From assembly GCA_002491115.1 (NCBI GenBank), contig DKVI01000060.1:1-31976 (forward strand): a stretch of DNA of 31,976 nt, written 5' to 3'. A program made the translations under genes and the position numbers. The notes under the pieces were generated by a model. The model was not told the origin of the DNA. It did no database searches and worked only from the letters and a program-made list of their open reading frames with translations. Every line of letters begins with the position of its first letter. Position 1 is the stretch's first letter. This document shows positions 31,973-31,976 of the stretch, piece after piece. Origin of the DNA: Lachnospiraceae bacterium UBA7182 (lineage in GTDB: Bacteria > Bacillota > Clostridia > Lachnospirales > Lachnospiraceae).

Positions 31973-31976
31973 ATAG

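Noticed and set aside
1..31976. CRISPR array, tRNA or rRNA genes.
   Set aside because: No regularly spaced repeats, no cloverleaf-like sequence with a CCA end, and no rRNA-like segment were seen on either strand by reading.

Overview
The window looks like chromosomal DNA of a gut-type Firmicute, most likely a Lachnospiraceae/Clostridia member. The reasons are AGGAGG-type ribosome sites, TATAAT promoters, a YesM/YesN-type two-component system beside an ATPase-less sugar ABC transporter, and protein families typical of that group. No rRNA, tRNA or CRISPR array was seen.

Left part (1-5340) is a worn accessory region. It opens with an intact DinJ/YafQ-type toxin-antitoxin pair. Then come an HNH endonuclease remnant, a short IS630-derived element bounded by a 17-bp perfect inverted repeat (892-1318), an IS66 transposase tail with a frameshift, several broken small genes, a deletion-fused antitoxin/PIN-toxin relic, and a frameshifted DUF262 (GmrS-like) gene. 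The DUF262 relic runs directly into a 5' fragment of a second copy of the defence gene that starts at 5512. Two intact minus-strand genes, DUF3795 and GNAT, follow.

Centre (5340-14450) is the main find: a tightly packed four-gene plus-strand operon behind one recognisable promoter (5416-5444). It encodes an SF1 helicase with an apparently inactivated NERD-like N-terminus, a DrmA-like SF2 helicase, a DrmB-like DUF1998 zinc protein, and a NERD nuclease fused to an SF1 helicase. DrmA and DrmB are the core of DISARM anti-phage systems. This locus shows no methyltransferase and no DrmC-type phospholipase-D nuclease, and instead brackets the core with two NERD/SF1 proteins. It is best read as a DISARM-related defence system of unusual composition. 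A strong hairpin closes it.

Boundary (14450-14940) holds a chimeric relic of a sugar ABC permease pair (minus strand) and the DNA-binding half of an AraC regulator (plus strand).

Right part (14940-31976) is a glycan-use locus followed by housekeeping-type genes. A YesM/YesN-like sensor and regulator precede a solute-binding lipoprotein and two permeases. After an internal hairpin terminator come GH43, GH127 and GH2 enzymes, which together suggest removal of arabinofuranosyl and beta-galactosyl units from plant arabinogalactan-type or hydroxyproline-linked glycans. An OmpR/HK pair with a lipoprotein carrying an internal duplication follows, and a convergent Fic-domain protein ends the window.
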